From assembly GCA_020634455.1 (NCBI GenBank), contig JACKBQ010000001.1:1116001-1180000 (forward strand): 64,000 bases of DNA, read 5' to 3'. The notes below the pieces were generated by a model. That model saw only the letters and a list, made by a program, of their open reading frames with translations, did no database searches and was not told the origin of the DNA. A program made the translations under genes and the position numbers. Source of the stretch: Ardenticatenaceae bacterium. GTDB taxonomy: Bacteria > Chloroflexota > Anaerolineae > Promineifilales > Promineifilaceae. This document shows, piece by piece, positions 25,941-35,103 of this stretch (its first letter is position 1; every line of letters begins with the position of its first letter).

Positions 25941-27179
25941 ATGAAGAACAAGAAACTATTAATCATCAGCCTCTTTTTCTCACCAGAACCAATAGGAATT
26001 AGTAAATATACAGGCGAAATGGCACAATGGTTATCTGAGAAAAATTTCGATGTGCAAATAATCACAGCTAAACCATTTTATCCCCAATGGAAAATTTATT
26101 CAGAATATGAGCAAAAAAAATGGTGGTACCAAAATGATTTAATTGGTTCTGTAAAAGCAATGCGTTGTCCTATTTGGGTGCCTAAAAATAATGTTACTGG
26201 TCTTAAAAGAATTTTGCACTTGGCATCTTTTGGTTTGTCAAGCAGCCTAGCCACACTCACTCAAATATTCTCGCCGCCAGATCTTGTTTTTGTAATCCAG
26301 CCAACCATTGTAAATATTCCTGCGGCCTTGATGGTTGCAAAGTTATTACGCAAGCCAGCATGGCTGCATATACAAGATTTTGAGTTTGATCTAGCGCAAA
26401 ATCTGAGCATCTTAGGGGGTATCAAAAAACCATTTGCGTTTTTACAGTGGCTAGAACGCATCCTCTATCGATCCTTTGATAAAGTTTCCACAATCTCAAA
26501 TGGAATGTTAAAAAAACTTGTTACTGACAAACAAGTACGGCCGTCTCGGTCGGTCTTATTTCAAAACTGGGTTGACTGTGACATCATCAAGCCTTTAGAA
26601 GCTAGCTCTTTTAGAGACGAATTATCAATACCGCAAGAAACGATTGTTGCCTTATATTCCGGCAATATGGGTCGCAAATACGATCTAGAGATGCTTGCCA
26701 ACACAGCGCACCAACTCGCAAACGAAAGCAACATTCTATTTATTTTTTGCGGTGATGGAGTAGCGAGACCGCAGTTAGAACAAGCCTGCAAAAACCTAAG
26801 TAACGTCAAATTTTTACCTTTACAACCAGAAGAAAAGCTCAATGATTTACTCAATCTAGCCGATATTCATTTATTGCCTCAAAAAGAAAATGCTGCTGAT
26901 TCGGTAATGCCGTCCAAACTGTTAGGCATTTTAGCTAGTGGCAAACCAGTTATTGCATCAGTTACAAAAGATAGCGAAATTGGTCGAGAAATCGAAGCAT
27001 GTGGAATCATAATTCCACCTAATGATAAAGCAGCCTTCATTGATGCACTTACACTATTGGCAAATAATGAAACTTTGAGGCACAATTTAGGGAATATTGG
27101 ACGGCAAATAGCCGTCCAAAAATATGGAAAACGTGTGATCCTGGCTAAATTAGGGGAAGATATTGCGGCCATCTGTTAA
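25941..27179 (+). CDS. Glycosyltransferase, WcaI family
   Basis: The N-terminus KLLIISLFFSPEPIGISKYTGEMAQWL is diagnostic of WcaI-type colanic acid glycosyltransferases, as is ITAKPFYPQWKI near residues 46-57. The donor domain has ALYSGNMGRKYDLEMLANTA, FIFCGDGVARPQLE and PSKLLGILASGKPVIASV. At 412 residues it is full length. WcaI proteins add fucose or a related sugar in colanic acid synthesis, which fits the GDP-fucose synthase in the locus. Confidence 0.85.
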   Translation: MKNKKLLIISLFFSPEPIGISKYTGEMAQWLSEKNFDVQIITAKPFYPQWKIYSEYEQKKWWYQNDLIGSVKAMRCPIWVPKNNVTGLKRILHLASFGLSSSLATLTQIFSPPDLVFVIQPTIVNIPAALMVAKLLRKPAWLHIQDFEFDLAQNLSILGGIKKPFAFLQWLERILYRSFDKVSTISNGMLKKLVTDKQVRPSRSVLFQNWVDCDIIKPLEASSFRDELSIPQETIVALYSGNMGRKYDLEMLANTAHQLANESNILFIFCGDGVARPQLEQACKNLSNVKFLPLQPEEKLNDLLNLADIHLLPQKENAADSVMPSKLLGILASGKPVIASVTKDSEIGREIEACGIIIPPNDKAAFIDALTLLANNETLRHNLGNIGRQIAVQKYGKRVILAKLGEDIAAIC

Positions 27180-27202
27180 ATTTTTATAGGTTGAGTAATT
27201 AA

Positions 27203-28615
27203 ATGTTGCGGCGTTTTAGTGTAAATTTTGCCATTTTTTCAATGGCATTGGATGCGTGCCTCACATATTTGGCACTTAATCTAGCGGTCTTTATTCGGCC
27301 GTTCCTCCCTCAATTTCCTTATTTGGTTCCTGTAGATCAAATCATCCTCTCACAGACCCTCTACATCATCGTACCTGCCGTGTGGGTGCTTACATTTTTA
27401 CTCTCCTCAGTTTACGATCCCAAGCGCATTTACAAGATCACCGATGAAGTTCAAACCATCGTCATTGCGCAGGCAGTTGCCTCTTTGATTGTCGCTGGGA
27501 TTTTGTACCTGGGCTTCCGTGAATTTTCACGCTGGCTCTTTGCCACTTTTGTCATCATTGATTTCACCCTGGCAATCGGCTGGCGCGTACTCATGCGCCT
27601 CAGCTTCCATATTTGGCGCAGCCCAGCCAGGGAGCGGCGTGTACTGATTGTGGGTGCAGGCAAAACGGGTCGTAATGTTGGCCAAATGATGCAAAGTTAT
27701 GACTGGGCAGGATTTAATTTAGTTGGTTATCTAGATGATGATAGTCATAAAAGTAGCGCAAATCTAAGTATCTTAGGTAAGTTAGATGATATTCGTGAAA
27801 TTGTAGAAAAACATCATATTCAAGATGTGGTCATTGCCTTGCCTCAACGCGCTTATGGGCAAATCAACAAACTAACCATTACACTTCACGACCTACCTGT
27901 TCATGTTCGGATTGTGCCAGATTACTTCAGTTTGGCGCTGTATCGTGCCTCAGTAGATGATTTTAGCGGCATCCCCATGATCAATTTGCGCGACCCTGCG
28001 TTAAACGATGTTCAACGCCTAGTAAAGCGCATTTTCGATCTGGCGGTTGGCAGCTTAATGTTCTTCATGTTAGCTCCTATCCTGCTATTTATCAGCCTGC
28101 TCGTGATACTTGATTCAAAAGGTCCAATCATCTTCCGACAGGAGCGTGTGGGGGAAAACGGCCGTATCTTCAAAATGTTCAAGTTCCGCACGATGATCCC
28201 CGATGCTGACGCGAATCGTGCAGAAATTACAGAAATCAATCCCAAAAACGGCCGTATCCTCTTCAAAAAGCGTCCCGATGATCCACGCATTACCCGCGTC
28301 GGCCGTTTTTTGCGGCGCACCAGCATCGATGAGTTGCCACAGCTTATCAATGTGCTGCTAGGTGATATGAGCCTGGTTGGCCCCCGCCCCGAACTGCCCT
28401 GGCTGGTAGACCAGTACGAACCGTGGCAGCGCAAACGGTTCGCCGTGCCGCAAGGAATGACCGGTTGGTGGCAGGTAAACGGCCGTTCCGACAAACCGCT
28501 CCATCTCCATACTGAAGACGACATCTACTACGTGCAAAATTATTCCATCTGGATGGACATCTACATCCTGCTCAAAACCCCTTGGGTCGTCTTGCGAGGC
28601 AAAGGTGCCTATTAG
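27203..28615 (+). CDS. Undecaprenyl-phosphate sugar-1-phosphate transferase (WcaJ-like)
   Basis: This enzyme starts repeat-unit assembly by moving a sugar-1-phosphate onto undecaprenyl phosphate. The 470-residue protein has four N-terminal membrane helices, a Rossmann-like CoA-binding domain with VLIVGAGKTGRNVGQ near residues 146-160, a fifth membrane hairpin around 275-300, and the catalytic domain with FRQERVGENGRIFKMFKFRTM, RFLRRTSIDELPQLINVLLGDMSLVGPRPELP and GMTGWWQVNGRSD. All landmarks of the family are present. Octamer density and GC rise again within this gene, marking the right edge of the AT-rich island. Confidence 0.92.
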   Translation: MLRRFSVNFAIFSMALDACLTYLALNLAVFIRPFLPQFPYLVPVDQIILSQTLYIIVPAVWVLTFLLSSVYDPKRIYKITDEVQTIVIAQAVASLIVAGILYLGFREFSRWLFATFVIIDFTLAIGWRVLMRLSFHIWRSPARERRVLIVGAGKTGRNVGQMMQSYDWAGFNLVGYLDDDSHKSSANLSILGKLDDIREIVEKHHIQDVVIALPQRAYGQINKLTITLHDLPVHVRIVPDYFSLALYRASVDDFSGIPMINLRDPALNDVQRLVKRIFDLAVGSLMFFMLAPILLFISLLVILDSKGPIIFRQERVGENGRIFKMFKFRTMIPDADANRAEITEINPKNGRILFKKRPDDPRITRVGRFLRRTSIDELPQLINVLLGDMSLVGPRPELPWLVDQYEPWQRKRFAVPQGMTGWWQVNGRSDKPLHLHTEDDIYYVQNYSIWMDIYILLKTPWVVLRGKGAY

Positions 28616-29930
28616 GTGGCCAACAACAGTAGAATCTAAAACAGTTATCGTAGAGGGTGTCCTGTTAATGTTTACCCTCCCGTTTTTGCTTTTCCCCACT
28701 TTTTTTCCCATTGGCACCCTGGCAGCCTTTTTGCTCCTCATCGGCATAGAATTATTGCCTCCGCTTTTTCGCTGGCGGCCGCTGCCAGACCCGCAGCCAT
28801 TTGACCTGCTTTTGCTGTTTTGGCTGCTGCTCATCGGCATCAGCATCTTAGTCACGGCTGATCCAGAATTAACGTTGAACAAAGCCAGTGGCGTTTTTCT
28901 AGGCATTGTTATTTGGCGGTATTTGGGCCGAGCCGCCCAACGGCCGTTCCCCTGGCATTTGGCTCTATTATTCTATGGCCTTTTGGGTGGTGGCTTCATC
29001 GGCTTGGGCATTCTCAGCGCCGATTGGCTTGCCAAAAGCGGCCCAATTGCCGCCCTCACAGCGTTGTTGCCCAACCAACAAATCAACATTCCAGGGCTGG
29101 GTGATGGCGCGGCCCATCCAAACCAGGTTGCAGGAACATTGCTCTTTTATATTCCGCTACTTTGGTCCGTCACCATTGCACACTGGCAAACCCATAAAAA
29201 TTGGCAGCGAATCATATTAGCCCTTCTCACGCTGATGGCAACGGCCGTACTCATCCTCACCCAATCCCGCTCCGGTTGGCTGGCCGGCGTCGCCAGTTTG
29301 TATCTCCTTGTTTTGTTGTGGACGGCCGTATTGCCCCCAAACCATCCCCAACGGAAAACCCTGCTAATCCTCAGTGGCGCTTTCACCCTCCTTGGCATCA
29401 TCGCCTTCTTTCTCGTTGGCCCAGAACGCATCGCCTCCCTGTGGCAAGACCCGGCCCAGGAAACCGCCATTGGCGCTCTCAACTCACTTGGTTTTCGGCA
29501 AGAATTGTGGCGCTGGGTTATCGTTATGCTGCAAGATTTCCCTTTCACCGGCATAGGTTTGGGCAGTTTACAACACGTCATTCGCCGCCTGTATCCAGTC
29601 ATGATTGATCCTGGCTACCCACTTACCCACGCCCACAATGTTTTCCTGCAAATGGGGGTAGATTATGGGGTACTAGGTTTAATCGTCTATCTGGCGCTCA
29701 TTGGTATTTTGCTAATGATGCTCTGGCGCACAGCTCGCCAGCAAACACGTTGGCGGCCATATGCACTCGGCTTTGCCGCCACTTTACTGGCTTACCACAT
29801 ATATGGTCTGGGCGACGTGTTGGACTCCAAAACGAACCTGGTCATTTGGATCATGTACGGCCTCATCACCTCGCTTCACCAGCTCAACTCGAAACCAGCC
29901 GAGGTAAATCCAGCCCCAGCCTCAGGTTGA
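28605..29930 (+). CDS. O-antigen ligase family protein
   Basis: The protein has about 12 membrane segments and the large loop with GDGAAHPNQVAGTLLFYIPLL and SRSGWLAGVASLYLL characteristic of WaaL/Wzy_C proteins, followed by FTGIGLGSLQHVIRRLYP and LTHAHNVFLQMGVDYG, the conserved ligase motif. The frame opens with GTG at 28605 after GCGAGG, overlapping the upstream gene, while an ATG at 28668 would start directly before the first helix; both are plausible. It may attach the polymer to a carrier or act as an alternative polymerase, since another Wzy-like protein lies in the locus. It is the last gene of the polysaccharide run. Confidence 0.85.
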   Translation: MPIRWPTTVESKTVIVEGVLLMFTLPFLLFPTFFPIGTLAAFLLLIGIELLPPLFRWRPLPDPQPFDLLLLFWLLLIGISILVTADPELTLNKASGVFLGIVIWRYLGRAAQRPFPWHLALLFYGLLGGGFIGLGILSADWLAKSGPIAALTALLPNQQINIPGLGDGAAHPNQVAGTLLFYIPLLWSVTIAHWQTHKNWQRIILALLTLMATAVLILTQSRSGWLAGVASLYLLVLLWTAVLPPNHPQRKTLLILSGAFTLLGIIAFFLVGPERIASLWQDPAQETAIGALNSLGFRQELWRWVIVMLQDFPFTGIGLGSLQHVIRRLYPVMIDPGYPLTHAHNVFLQMGVDYGVLGLIVYLALIGILLMMLWRTARQQTRWRPYALGFAATLLAYHIYGLGDVLDSKTNLVIWIMYGLITSLHQLNSKPAEVNPAPASG

Positions 29931-29945
29931 AACGGCCGTTCACCA

Positions 29946-29975
29946 TTGGCAAATCACTCTTAGCTGTGCTATCTT
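29946..29975 (+). promoter_or_regulatory. Possible promoter of the SCP-2 gene
   Basis: TTGGCA at 29946-29951 and TATCTT at 29970-29975 are separated by 18 bases. They lie in the gap after the ligase gene and about 70 bases before the SCP-2 start. Match to the sigma-70 consensus is moderate. Confidence 0.35.
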
Positions 29976-30044
29976 TTACCCGCTACACAAATTCTTAAGC
30001 TTACCCGTAAGCAAACCACAAAACTCACTCACCCGGAGGTCAAA

Positions 30045-30458
30045 ATGGGGATTCAATTTGGAACCGACGAATGGGTAAAAGCCGTCATGGCTGCCCTCAA
30101 CGAAAGCCCAGGCTACGCCGAAGCCGCCAAAAATTGGGAAGGCGACTTCTACTTCATTATTGATGAAGGCCCCGGCGTGCCGGAAACCATCTACCTCTAC
30201 ATGGATTTATGGCACGGCCAATGCCGCGATGCCTTCAAAGTAGATGATGCTGGCCAAAAATCTCCCGTCTTTGAACTAAGCGCCCCTCTCAAAGCGTGGC
30301 GCGGCGTGCTGGAAAAGAAAATTGACCCCATTCAGGGATTGGTAACCCGCCGCCTCAAGCTCAAAGGGCCGATGATGAAAGTAATGAAAGCGCCCAAAGC
30401 GGCTATCGAACTGGTCGAGTCTTGCGCCAGCCTCGATACCGAGTGGCCAGACGCATAA
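30045..30458 (+). CDS. SCP-2 sterol-transfer-like lipid-binding protein
   Basis: This is a 137-residue single-domain protein. GDFYFIIDEGPGVPETIYLYMDLWHGQCRDAF in the centre and the helical end with LKGPMMKVMKAPKAAIELV match the SCP-2 fold, a hydrophobic-tunnel domain that carries acyl-CoA or other lipids. A strong CCGGAGG site precedes the ATG. A second SCP-2-like gene lies at 39030. The gene stands in front of an alcohol dehydrogenase and a patatin gene, so the surroundings have a lipid theme, but a joint pathway is not demonstrated. Confidence 0.78.
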   Translation: MGIQFGTDEWVKAVMAALNESPGYAEAAKNWEGDFYFIIDEGPGVPETIYLYMDLWHGQCRDAFKVDDAGQKSPVFELSAPLKAWRGVLEKKIDPIQGLVTRRLKLKGPMMKVMKAPKAAIELVESCASLDTEWPDA

Positions 30459-30466
30459 ATGTCATA

Positions 30467-30525
30467 AGACCCTAAGGGTTTCCTCTGGATAAGTCTGCAA
30501 CTGGCAAAACAAATCCTTAGGGTCT
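30467..30525. terminator. Long-arm inverted repeat after the SCP-2 gene
   Basis: AGACCCTAAGG (30467-30477) and CCTTAGGGTCT (30515-30525) are perfect complements separated by 37 bases. A short A-rich run follows. It may end the SCP-2 transcript or be a dispersed repeat; the wide loop makes it an atypical terminator. Confidence 0.45.
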
Positions 30526-30562
30526 CACAAAAAAGTAGTGTAAAAGGATACGGCCGTAAACC

Positions 30563-31732
30563 ATGTGGTTCTTCAAATGTCCCGAATTTTTCTTTGGTGA
30601 AGACGCCCTCAGCCAACTAGAAATGCTGCCCGGCAAACGCGCCTTCATCGTCACCGACGCCAACATTGCCCGGCTCGGCTTCCCCGACATCGTGCAAAAA
30701 ACATTAGCCAACGCCGACATCGCCAGCCAGGTTTTTGCCGAAGTCGAGCCAGACCCCTCCCTGCAAACTGTGCAGCGCGGGGCAGAAGCGATGCTCGCCT
30801 ACGAGCCAGACTGGATCATCGGGCTGGGTGGTGGCTCCAGCATGGACGCCGCCAAAGCGATGTGGATTTTGTACGAGCGCCCCGGCATCGAACCAGAATC
30901 AATCAGCCCGATGGAAGATTTGGGTCTGCGCCAAAAAGCGAAGCTCATCTGCATTCCCACCACCGCTGGCACCGGCTCCGAATCCAACTACGGCATCGTG
31001 CTAACAGACACGTCCGAAAAGCGCAAGCTCACCCTTGGCTCCCGTGAAGCCACGCCAGACATCGCCATCGTGGATCCGATGTTTACCAAAAACCTGCCCG
31101 CCTTCATCACCGCCGACACCGGGATTGATGTACTAAGCCACGCTATCGAGGCGTACAGCTGCGGCTGGGCCAACGACTTCACCGATGGCCTTTGCCTGCA
31201 AGCGGCGCGTATGGTGTTTCAATATTTGCCCCGCGCCGTGGCCGACGGCCCCAACGACGAAGAAGCCCGCGAAAAGATGGCCAACGCCGCTTCCATTGCG
31301 GGCATTACGCTGGGCAACAGCCAGGTAGCCCTGGCCCACGCTTTGGGGCACAGCGCAGGTGCACTGTTCAAGACCATTCCACACGGCCGTATCACCGCCA
31401 TCTTCCTCCCCTACACCATCGAATTTGTGGCCAACGGCGGCGTGGGTCGCTATGCCGATTTGGCCGCGATAGTTGGACAACCAGCACAAAACGAACTGGA
31501 AGCAGCGCAAAAGTTAGCCAACGCTACCCGCAGCCTGATGCGGCAGCTCAACCTGCCCACCTCGTTGCATGAAGCAGGCATCTCGGCCACCGAACTGGAC
31601 GAGCAGATGGAAACGCTCGTGGAGCACGTAATGATTGATACCAACACGCTCATGTCCCGTCGCATTCCCGAATTTGAGGAGATTGAGCAGTTGTTTCATT
31701 GTGCCTTCAACGGCCGTTCCGTCGATTTTTAG
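30563..31732 (+). CDS. Iron-containing alcohol dehydrogenase
   Basis: A group III alcohol dehydrogenase of 389 residues. The NAD(P) site shows GLGGGSSMDAAKAM at about residues 87-100 and PTTAGTGSE at 132-140. The iron ligands are readable: Asp189 and His193 in TGIDVLSHAIEAY, His263 in the HALGHSAG segment and His274 in IPHGR. Such enzymes reduce aldehydes or oxidise alcohols. AAAAGGA lies 14 bases before the ATG, with an ACGGCCGT octamer filling the spacer, which is unusually long. A role with the acyl-ACP reductase-like protein further downstream (aldehyde to alcohol) is possible but speculative. Confidence 0.92.
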   Translation: MWFFKCPEFFFGEDALSQLEMLPGKRAFIVTDANIARLGFPDIVQKTLANADIASQVFAEVEPDPSLQTVQRGAEAMLAYEPDWIIGLGGGSSMDAAKAMWILYERPGIEPESISPMEDLGLRQKAKLICIPTTAGTGSESNYGIVLTDTSEKRKLTLGSREATPDIAIVDPMFTKNLPAFITADTGIDVLSHAIEAYSCGWANDFTDGLCLQAARMVFQYLPRAVADGPNDEEAREKMANAASIAGITLGNSQVALAHALGHSAGALFKTIPHGRITAIFLPYTIEFVANGGVGRYADLAAIVGQPAQNELEAAQKLANATRSLMRQLNLPTSLHEAGISATELDEQMETLVEHVMIDTNTLMSRRIPEFEEIEQLFHCAFNGRSVDF

Positions 31733-31746
31733 CCAAGAAAAACCAA

Positions 31747-31809
31747 GATTGGACCAATTTCAAGCAATGACCTGCTTTGAACAAGCTATCTCCCAAAATT
31801 GGTCCAATC
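31747..31809. repeat. Inverted repeat between alcohol dehydrogenase and patatin genes
   Basis: GATTGGACCAATTT (31747-31760) and AAATTGGTCCAATC (31796-31809) are perfect 14-base complements, and each arm contains the smaller palindrome ATTGG-A/T-CCAAT. No T-run follows. It lies in the leader of the patatin gene if that starts at 31825. Confidence 0.55.
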
Positions 31810-31824
31810 TCACCTGATGTAGTT

Positions 31825-32610
31825 ATGATGTACAGCAAAAACGGCCGTATCCGAGTTGGTTTAGCCCTTAGCGGCGGCGTCGCCCGTGGCCCCGTCCACG
31901 TCGGCGTGCTGTCCGTGCTGGAGCGCGAAGGCATCCCTGTAGACTTTGTGGCGGGCGTCAGCGCTGGTTCCGTGGTGGGGGCCGCCTACTGCGCCGGACT
32001 GCCCATGCCCGACATGCGCGAACTGGCCGCCAACTTAGGCTGGCGCAATGTGGCCAGCCCCACCTGGCCCCGTTACGGACTGCTCAGCTTCAATAAAATG
32101 GAGCGGCTCATTGTGGATTTGCTGGGGGATTTGGACATTCGCGATCTGGCTATCCCCTACGCCACCGTGGTGACTGACCTGGATCGAGGTGAACAGGTGG
32201 TGCTGCGCGAGGGGCGATTGGCAACGGCCGTTCGTGCCAGCTGCTCGGTTCCAGGATTTGTAAACCCGGTTCAATTAGACGGCCGTTGGTACTGCGACGG
32301 CGGCGTAGCCGACAACCTGCCTGTGGATGCCGTCCGCCAGATGGGGGCCGATTTTGTCATCGGCGTAGATCTGTTTGTGCCCCACTACTCCCGCCGCCTG
32401 GGGCCACTCGGTGCAGGCTCCGCCGCCATTCAAACGCTGGTACGGCTCTCTGGTGGCGGCTTCAAAGACGCCGACTGCCTCATCCAGCCCGACATCTCCG
32501 GGCACAGCTACCTCGATTTTTCCCGCAAAAAGAGTGAACAATACATTGCCCTCGGCGCAGCAGCCGCGCAAAAAGCCATCCCCGGCCTCAAAGCGATCCT
32601 TAACCGGTAA
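31825..32610 (+). CDS. Patatin-like phospholipase family protein (RssA-type)
   Basis: The family hydrolyses lipid esters with a Ser-Asp dyad. From the ATG at 31825 the product is 261 residues: glycine-rich oxyanion loop LALSGGVARG at about 14-22, nucleophile elbow AGVSAGS with Ser46, and the aspartate in the YCDGGVADNLPV motif. GADFVIGVDLF follows. Length and motif spacing resemble RssA-type bacterial patatins. The frame is open upstream to a TTG at 31777, but that region overlaps an inverted repeat and adds residues unlike the family, so the ATG is preferred. No membrane segment is apparent. Confidence 0.87.
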   Translation: MMYSKNGRIRVGLALSGGVARGPVHVGVLSVLEREGIPVDFVAGVSAGSVVGAAYCAGLPMPDMRELAANLGWRNVASPTWPRYGLLSFNKMERLIVDLLGDLDIRDLAIPYATVVTDLDRGEQVVLREGRLATAVRASCSVPGFVNPVQLDGRWYCDGGVADNLPVDAVRQMGADFVIGVDLFVPHYSRRLGPLGAGSAAIQTLVRLSGGGFKDADCLIQPDISGHSYLDFSRKKSEQYIALGAAAAQKAIPGLKAILNR

Positions 32611-32620
32611 CGCTCACATT

Positions 32621-32677
32621 CTGTCACTCCCGCGAAGGCGGGAGTCCACTAGATTCCCACCTTCGCGGGAATGACAG
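32621..32677. terminator. Inverted repeat between convergent genes, likely bidirectional terminator
   Basis: CTGTCACTCCCGCGAAGG (32621-32638) pairs with CCTTCGCGGGAATGACAG (32660-32677), 17 of 18 positions. It resembles the widespread dispersed element with the core CCCGCGAAGGCGGG. It separates the patatin gene from the convergent RarD-like gene. Confidence 0.65.
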
Positions 32678-32694
32678 GCTGAAAGTCAGCTTTC

Positions 32695-33591
32695 TTAATC
32701 CCCCACCGCCTGCAAACGCGGCTGCCGCCGGGTGAACCAGATGTTTTCCCCTGAGTACAGAATGAGCGCCAGCCAGATGATGCTAAACCCAATCAGGCGA
32801 TCCATCGTGAATGGCTCATGGTAGATCAGCACGCCGATGAGAAATTGCAGCGTGGGCGCGATGTATTGCAGGATGCCAACCGTCGCCAGCTTGATGCGCC
32901 TGGCTCCGGCGGCAAAAAGCAGCAGCGGTACGGCCGTTGCCACCCCCGCAAACGCCAGCAAAACCGTCGTCAACAAATCTACGTGACCAAAAGCGGCCGT
33001 TCCCGTCCATTCCAAATAAACCAGATAGCCAAACGCCGGAAAAAACATCAGCGCCGTCTCCAACGAGAGCCCTTCCAACGACCCCAGCGGCGCGGTTTTG
33101 CGGATGAGGCCGTACAGGGCAAACGAAGTTGCTAACGTGAGAGAAATCCAGGGCAAAGCGCCAAAGCGCACCGTCAGGTAAATTACCCCTAGCGCAGCCA
33201 GGCCAATTGCCACCCACTGTCCACGCCGCAACGATTCTCCTAAAAAGAAGACGCCCATCAGCACACTCACCAGCGGATTAATGAAGTAGCCCAGGCTGGT
33301 TTCGACGATGTGCCCGGCGTTGACGCCCCAAATGTAAACAAACCAGTTCAGCGAAAGCAGCAGCGCCGAGGCGATGAAGAGTAAAATGGTGCGCGGGGTG
33401 TGAACGGCCGTTCTCAACCAGGCCCACCGCCGCCGCACCACCAGCAATCCCAACACAAACAGCAGCGACCAAGCCATCCGGTGGCTCAAAATTTCCAGCG
33501 CAGGCACGTGCTGAATCGTCTTCCAATACAGCGGAAACAGCCCCCACATGCCATAAGCGGCAATTGCGTACAACATCCCTTTATTGTTCAT
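32695..33591 (-). CDS. rarD: RarD-like EamA family permease
   Basis: The protein has about ten membrane helices and the hallmark RarD N-terminus KGMLYAIAAYGMWGLFPLYWK, followed by LEILSHRMAWSLLF and LNWFVYIWGVNAGHIVETSLGYFINPLVSVLMGV. It belongs to the drug/metabolite transporter superfamily; in Escherichia coli RarD was linked to chloramphenicol sensitivity, and the true substrate is unknown. I set the start at the ATG ending at 33591, since AAGGA lies eight bases upstream of it. About 298 residues, normal length. Confidence 0.88.
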   Translation of the reverse strand: MNNKGMLYAIAAYGMWGLFPLYWKTIQHVPALEILSHRMAWSLLFVLGLLVVRRRWAWLRTAVHTPRTILLFIASALLLSLNWFVYIWGVNAGHIVETSLGYFINPLVSVLMGVFFLGESLRRGQWVAIGLAALGVIYLTVRFGALPWISLTLATSFALYGLIRKTAPLGSLEGLSLETALMFFPAFGYLVYLEWTGTAAFGHVDLLTTVLLAFAGVATAVPLLLFAAGARRIKLATVGILQYIAPTLQFLIGVLIYHEPFTMDRLIGFSIIWLALILYSGENIWFTRRQPRLQAVGD

Positions 33592-33615
33592 CAAATAATT
33601 CCTTCTCAAGCAAAT

Positions 33616-33685
33616 GGGACACGGATGTCGCGGATTTTACGGATTTTTGCTTTCAAATCCGTCTGATCCGTTCAATCCGTGTCCC
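33616..33685. repeat. Intergenic palindrome, GGGACACGGAT/ATCCGTGTCCC
   Basis: GGGACACGGAT with CGGATTT words on the left and AATCCGTGTCCC with ATCCG words on the right form an imperfect long hairpin between RarD-like and lipoprotein genes. It is another of the word-based spacer palindromes of this genome. Confidence 0.6.
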
Positions 33686-33729
33686 TATCTAAAAAACAGC
33701 AAACTGCCTACTGATTACCGATTACCGCC

Positions 33730-35034
33730 TCACGGCCCCGGCGTTGGCGTGGGTGCGGGGTTCACCCGAATAATGGTGGTAGACTCATTAAAGGTGTCCC
33801 CTTCGCCCGCTGAGACGGTGATTTCGGCCAATCCTTCGATGTCAATCGGCAAAGTTACGGCCGTTTCCCAATACCCCCAATAATCTGTCGTGAAGCTGGA
33901 CTGGGTGACGACACGGCCGTTTTCCATCAAAATCGAAATGCTGCCCGTTCCTTCGCTCACATTGTAGGCCGTGCCGTAAAGAAACAGCTCCTGCCCGGCA
34001 AACACTTCACTATCCGGCGGTGGATTGCCGATGGTGACGCCCCGCGCTTCCAGCTCCGTTTGTGCCAGCACATTAATTGGCACAGACGCTTCTCGCCAAT
34101 TTTCCGTGCCCGGATCGCCCGTGCTGGCCACCGCGCAGGCTGGCCCCACCAAATCTTGCGGCACCACCACAAATCCTTGCCAGTACACAGGCTGATTGCT
34201 GGCCCCCAACACAAAACTTTGCCGTGCCACTCGCGTCTGGCAATCATCGGCCCAAATAGAAACGGTGATGGTGCGGTTCACCGGCAGCAAAACCTCGCCA
34301 TCAAAAAAGATGTTGAAGCCGCCCACCGCCTTCTCATTAATTGTGGGACGGAACATTTCCAGGTAGCGGGTTGACGTTGCTTTATTGAGCGTTAGCCAGA
34401 CGGGCACCTCATACGAGGAAAGCACCGCACCGTCGGCGGAGAGCAAGCTGGCCCGCATGGTGGCTGCGCCACTGACGTACGGCGGCAGCACAAACGCAGT
34501 CTGCCAGCCAAATTCGTTGGGGAGTACCGCAATTTCCGTGAGCAAACGGCCGTTGCTAGATACCAACGACACCAAAATTTGCTGCTCGGCCTCCATCTGC
34601 ACCAAACCACGCACCTCCACTTCGCTACCCAGCGTCAGCAGCTGGTTCGGGTTTGGATCGCTGATGTTGATGAGCGGATTCACCGGCGTGGGCGTGACGG
34701 TTGGTTTGGGCGTTGCTTGGGCCGTCGTGGAGCCACCACCCCCAGCAGGCACCACGCCACTTTCCGGCAAGCGCGTACTGATGTCTAGCGTGGCTGGCAG
34801 CGATGTCCCCGTAGGCGATGGCAGAACCATCAGCGGAGCCAGCGTCGGCAGCGGCGCTTCCTCGCCACTACAGCCAATTAATAGCAGCAAAAATAGAGTG
34901 GCTAAGCTGAGAGCTGTTCGCTTTTGCAGGAAAATTTTGGAACACAGCGCTGCACAGAGGAAGCACAGAGTTTCACAGAGAAACAAAATAATCTGCGAAA
35001 TCTGCGAAATCTGTGGATTCTTTTCTTTATCCAT
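33730..35034 (-). CDS. Secreted lipoprotein with Pro/Thr linker and beta-sandwich domains
   Basis: No named function is evident. The lipobox LLIGC is preceded by a hydrophobic run (LSLATLFLLLL), so the mature protein begins with a lipidated cysteine followed by SGEEAPLPTLAP. A Pro/Thr/Gly linker with ATPKPTVTPTP comes next, then about 290 residues of beta-rich sequence, probably two or three immunoglobulin-like domains (GSEVEVRGLVQ, GQELFLYGTAYNV), and the protein ends in APTPTPGP. The frame opens at an ATG at 35034, but the first 35 or so residues are translated from an intergenic repeat, so a shorter start such as TTG within the repeat may be the real one. The gene is head to head with the complex I-like membrane module. 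Confidence 0.75.
   Translation of the reverse strand: MDKEKNPQISQISQIILFLCETLCFLCAALCSKIFLQKRTALSLATLFLLLLIGCSGEEAPLPTLAPLMVLPSPTGTSLPATLDISTRLPESGVVPAGGGGSTTAQATPKPTVTPTPVNPLINISDPNPNQLLTLGSEVEVRGLVQMEAEQQILVSLVSSNGRLLTEIAVLPNEFGWQTAFVLPPYVSGAATMRASLLSADGAVLSSYEVPVWLTLNKATSTRYLEMFRPTINEKAVGGFNIFFDGEVLLPVNRTITVSIWADDCQTRVARQSFVLGASNQPVYWQGFVVVPQDLVGPACAVASTGDPGTENWREASVPINVLAQTELEARGVTIGNPPPDSEVFAGQELFLYGTAYNVSEGTGSISILMENGRVVTQSSFTTDYWGYWETAVTLPIDIEGLAEITVSAGEGDTFNESTTIIRVNPAPTPTPGP
34941..35020. repeat. Intergenic repeats of the CACAGAG and AATCTGCGAAATCTG families
   Basis: The stretch holds GCACAGAG and TTTCACAGAG words, then ATCTGCGAAATCTGCGAAATC. It matches word families seen at 3629-3688, 38857-38921 and 51590-51635. 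It lies within the predicted N-terminal codons of the lipoprotein gene. Confidence 0.55.
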
Positions 35035-35103
35035 CCGCCCATTTTAATCTCACATGAGGTACTTTGCCAGCAATGCGCCCACGGGCTACAATCGCCGCTC
35101 TGT

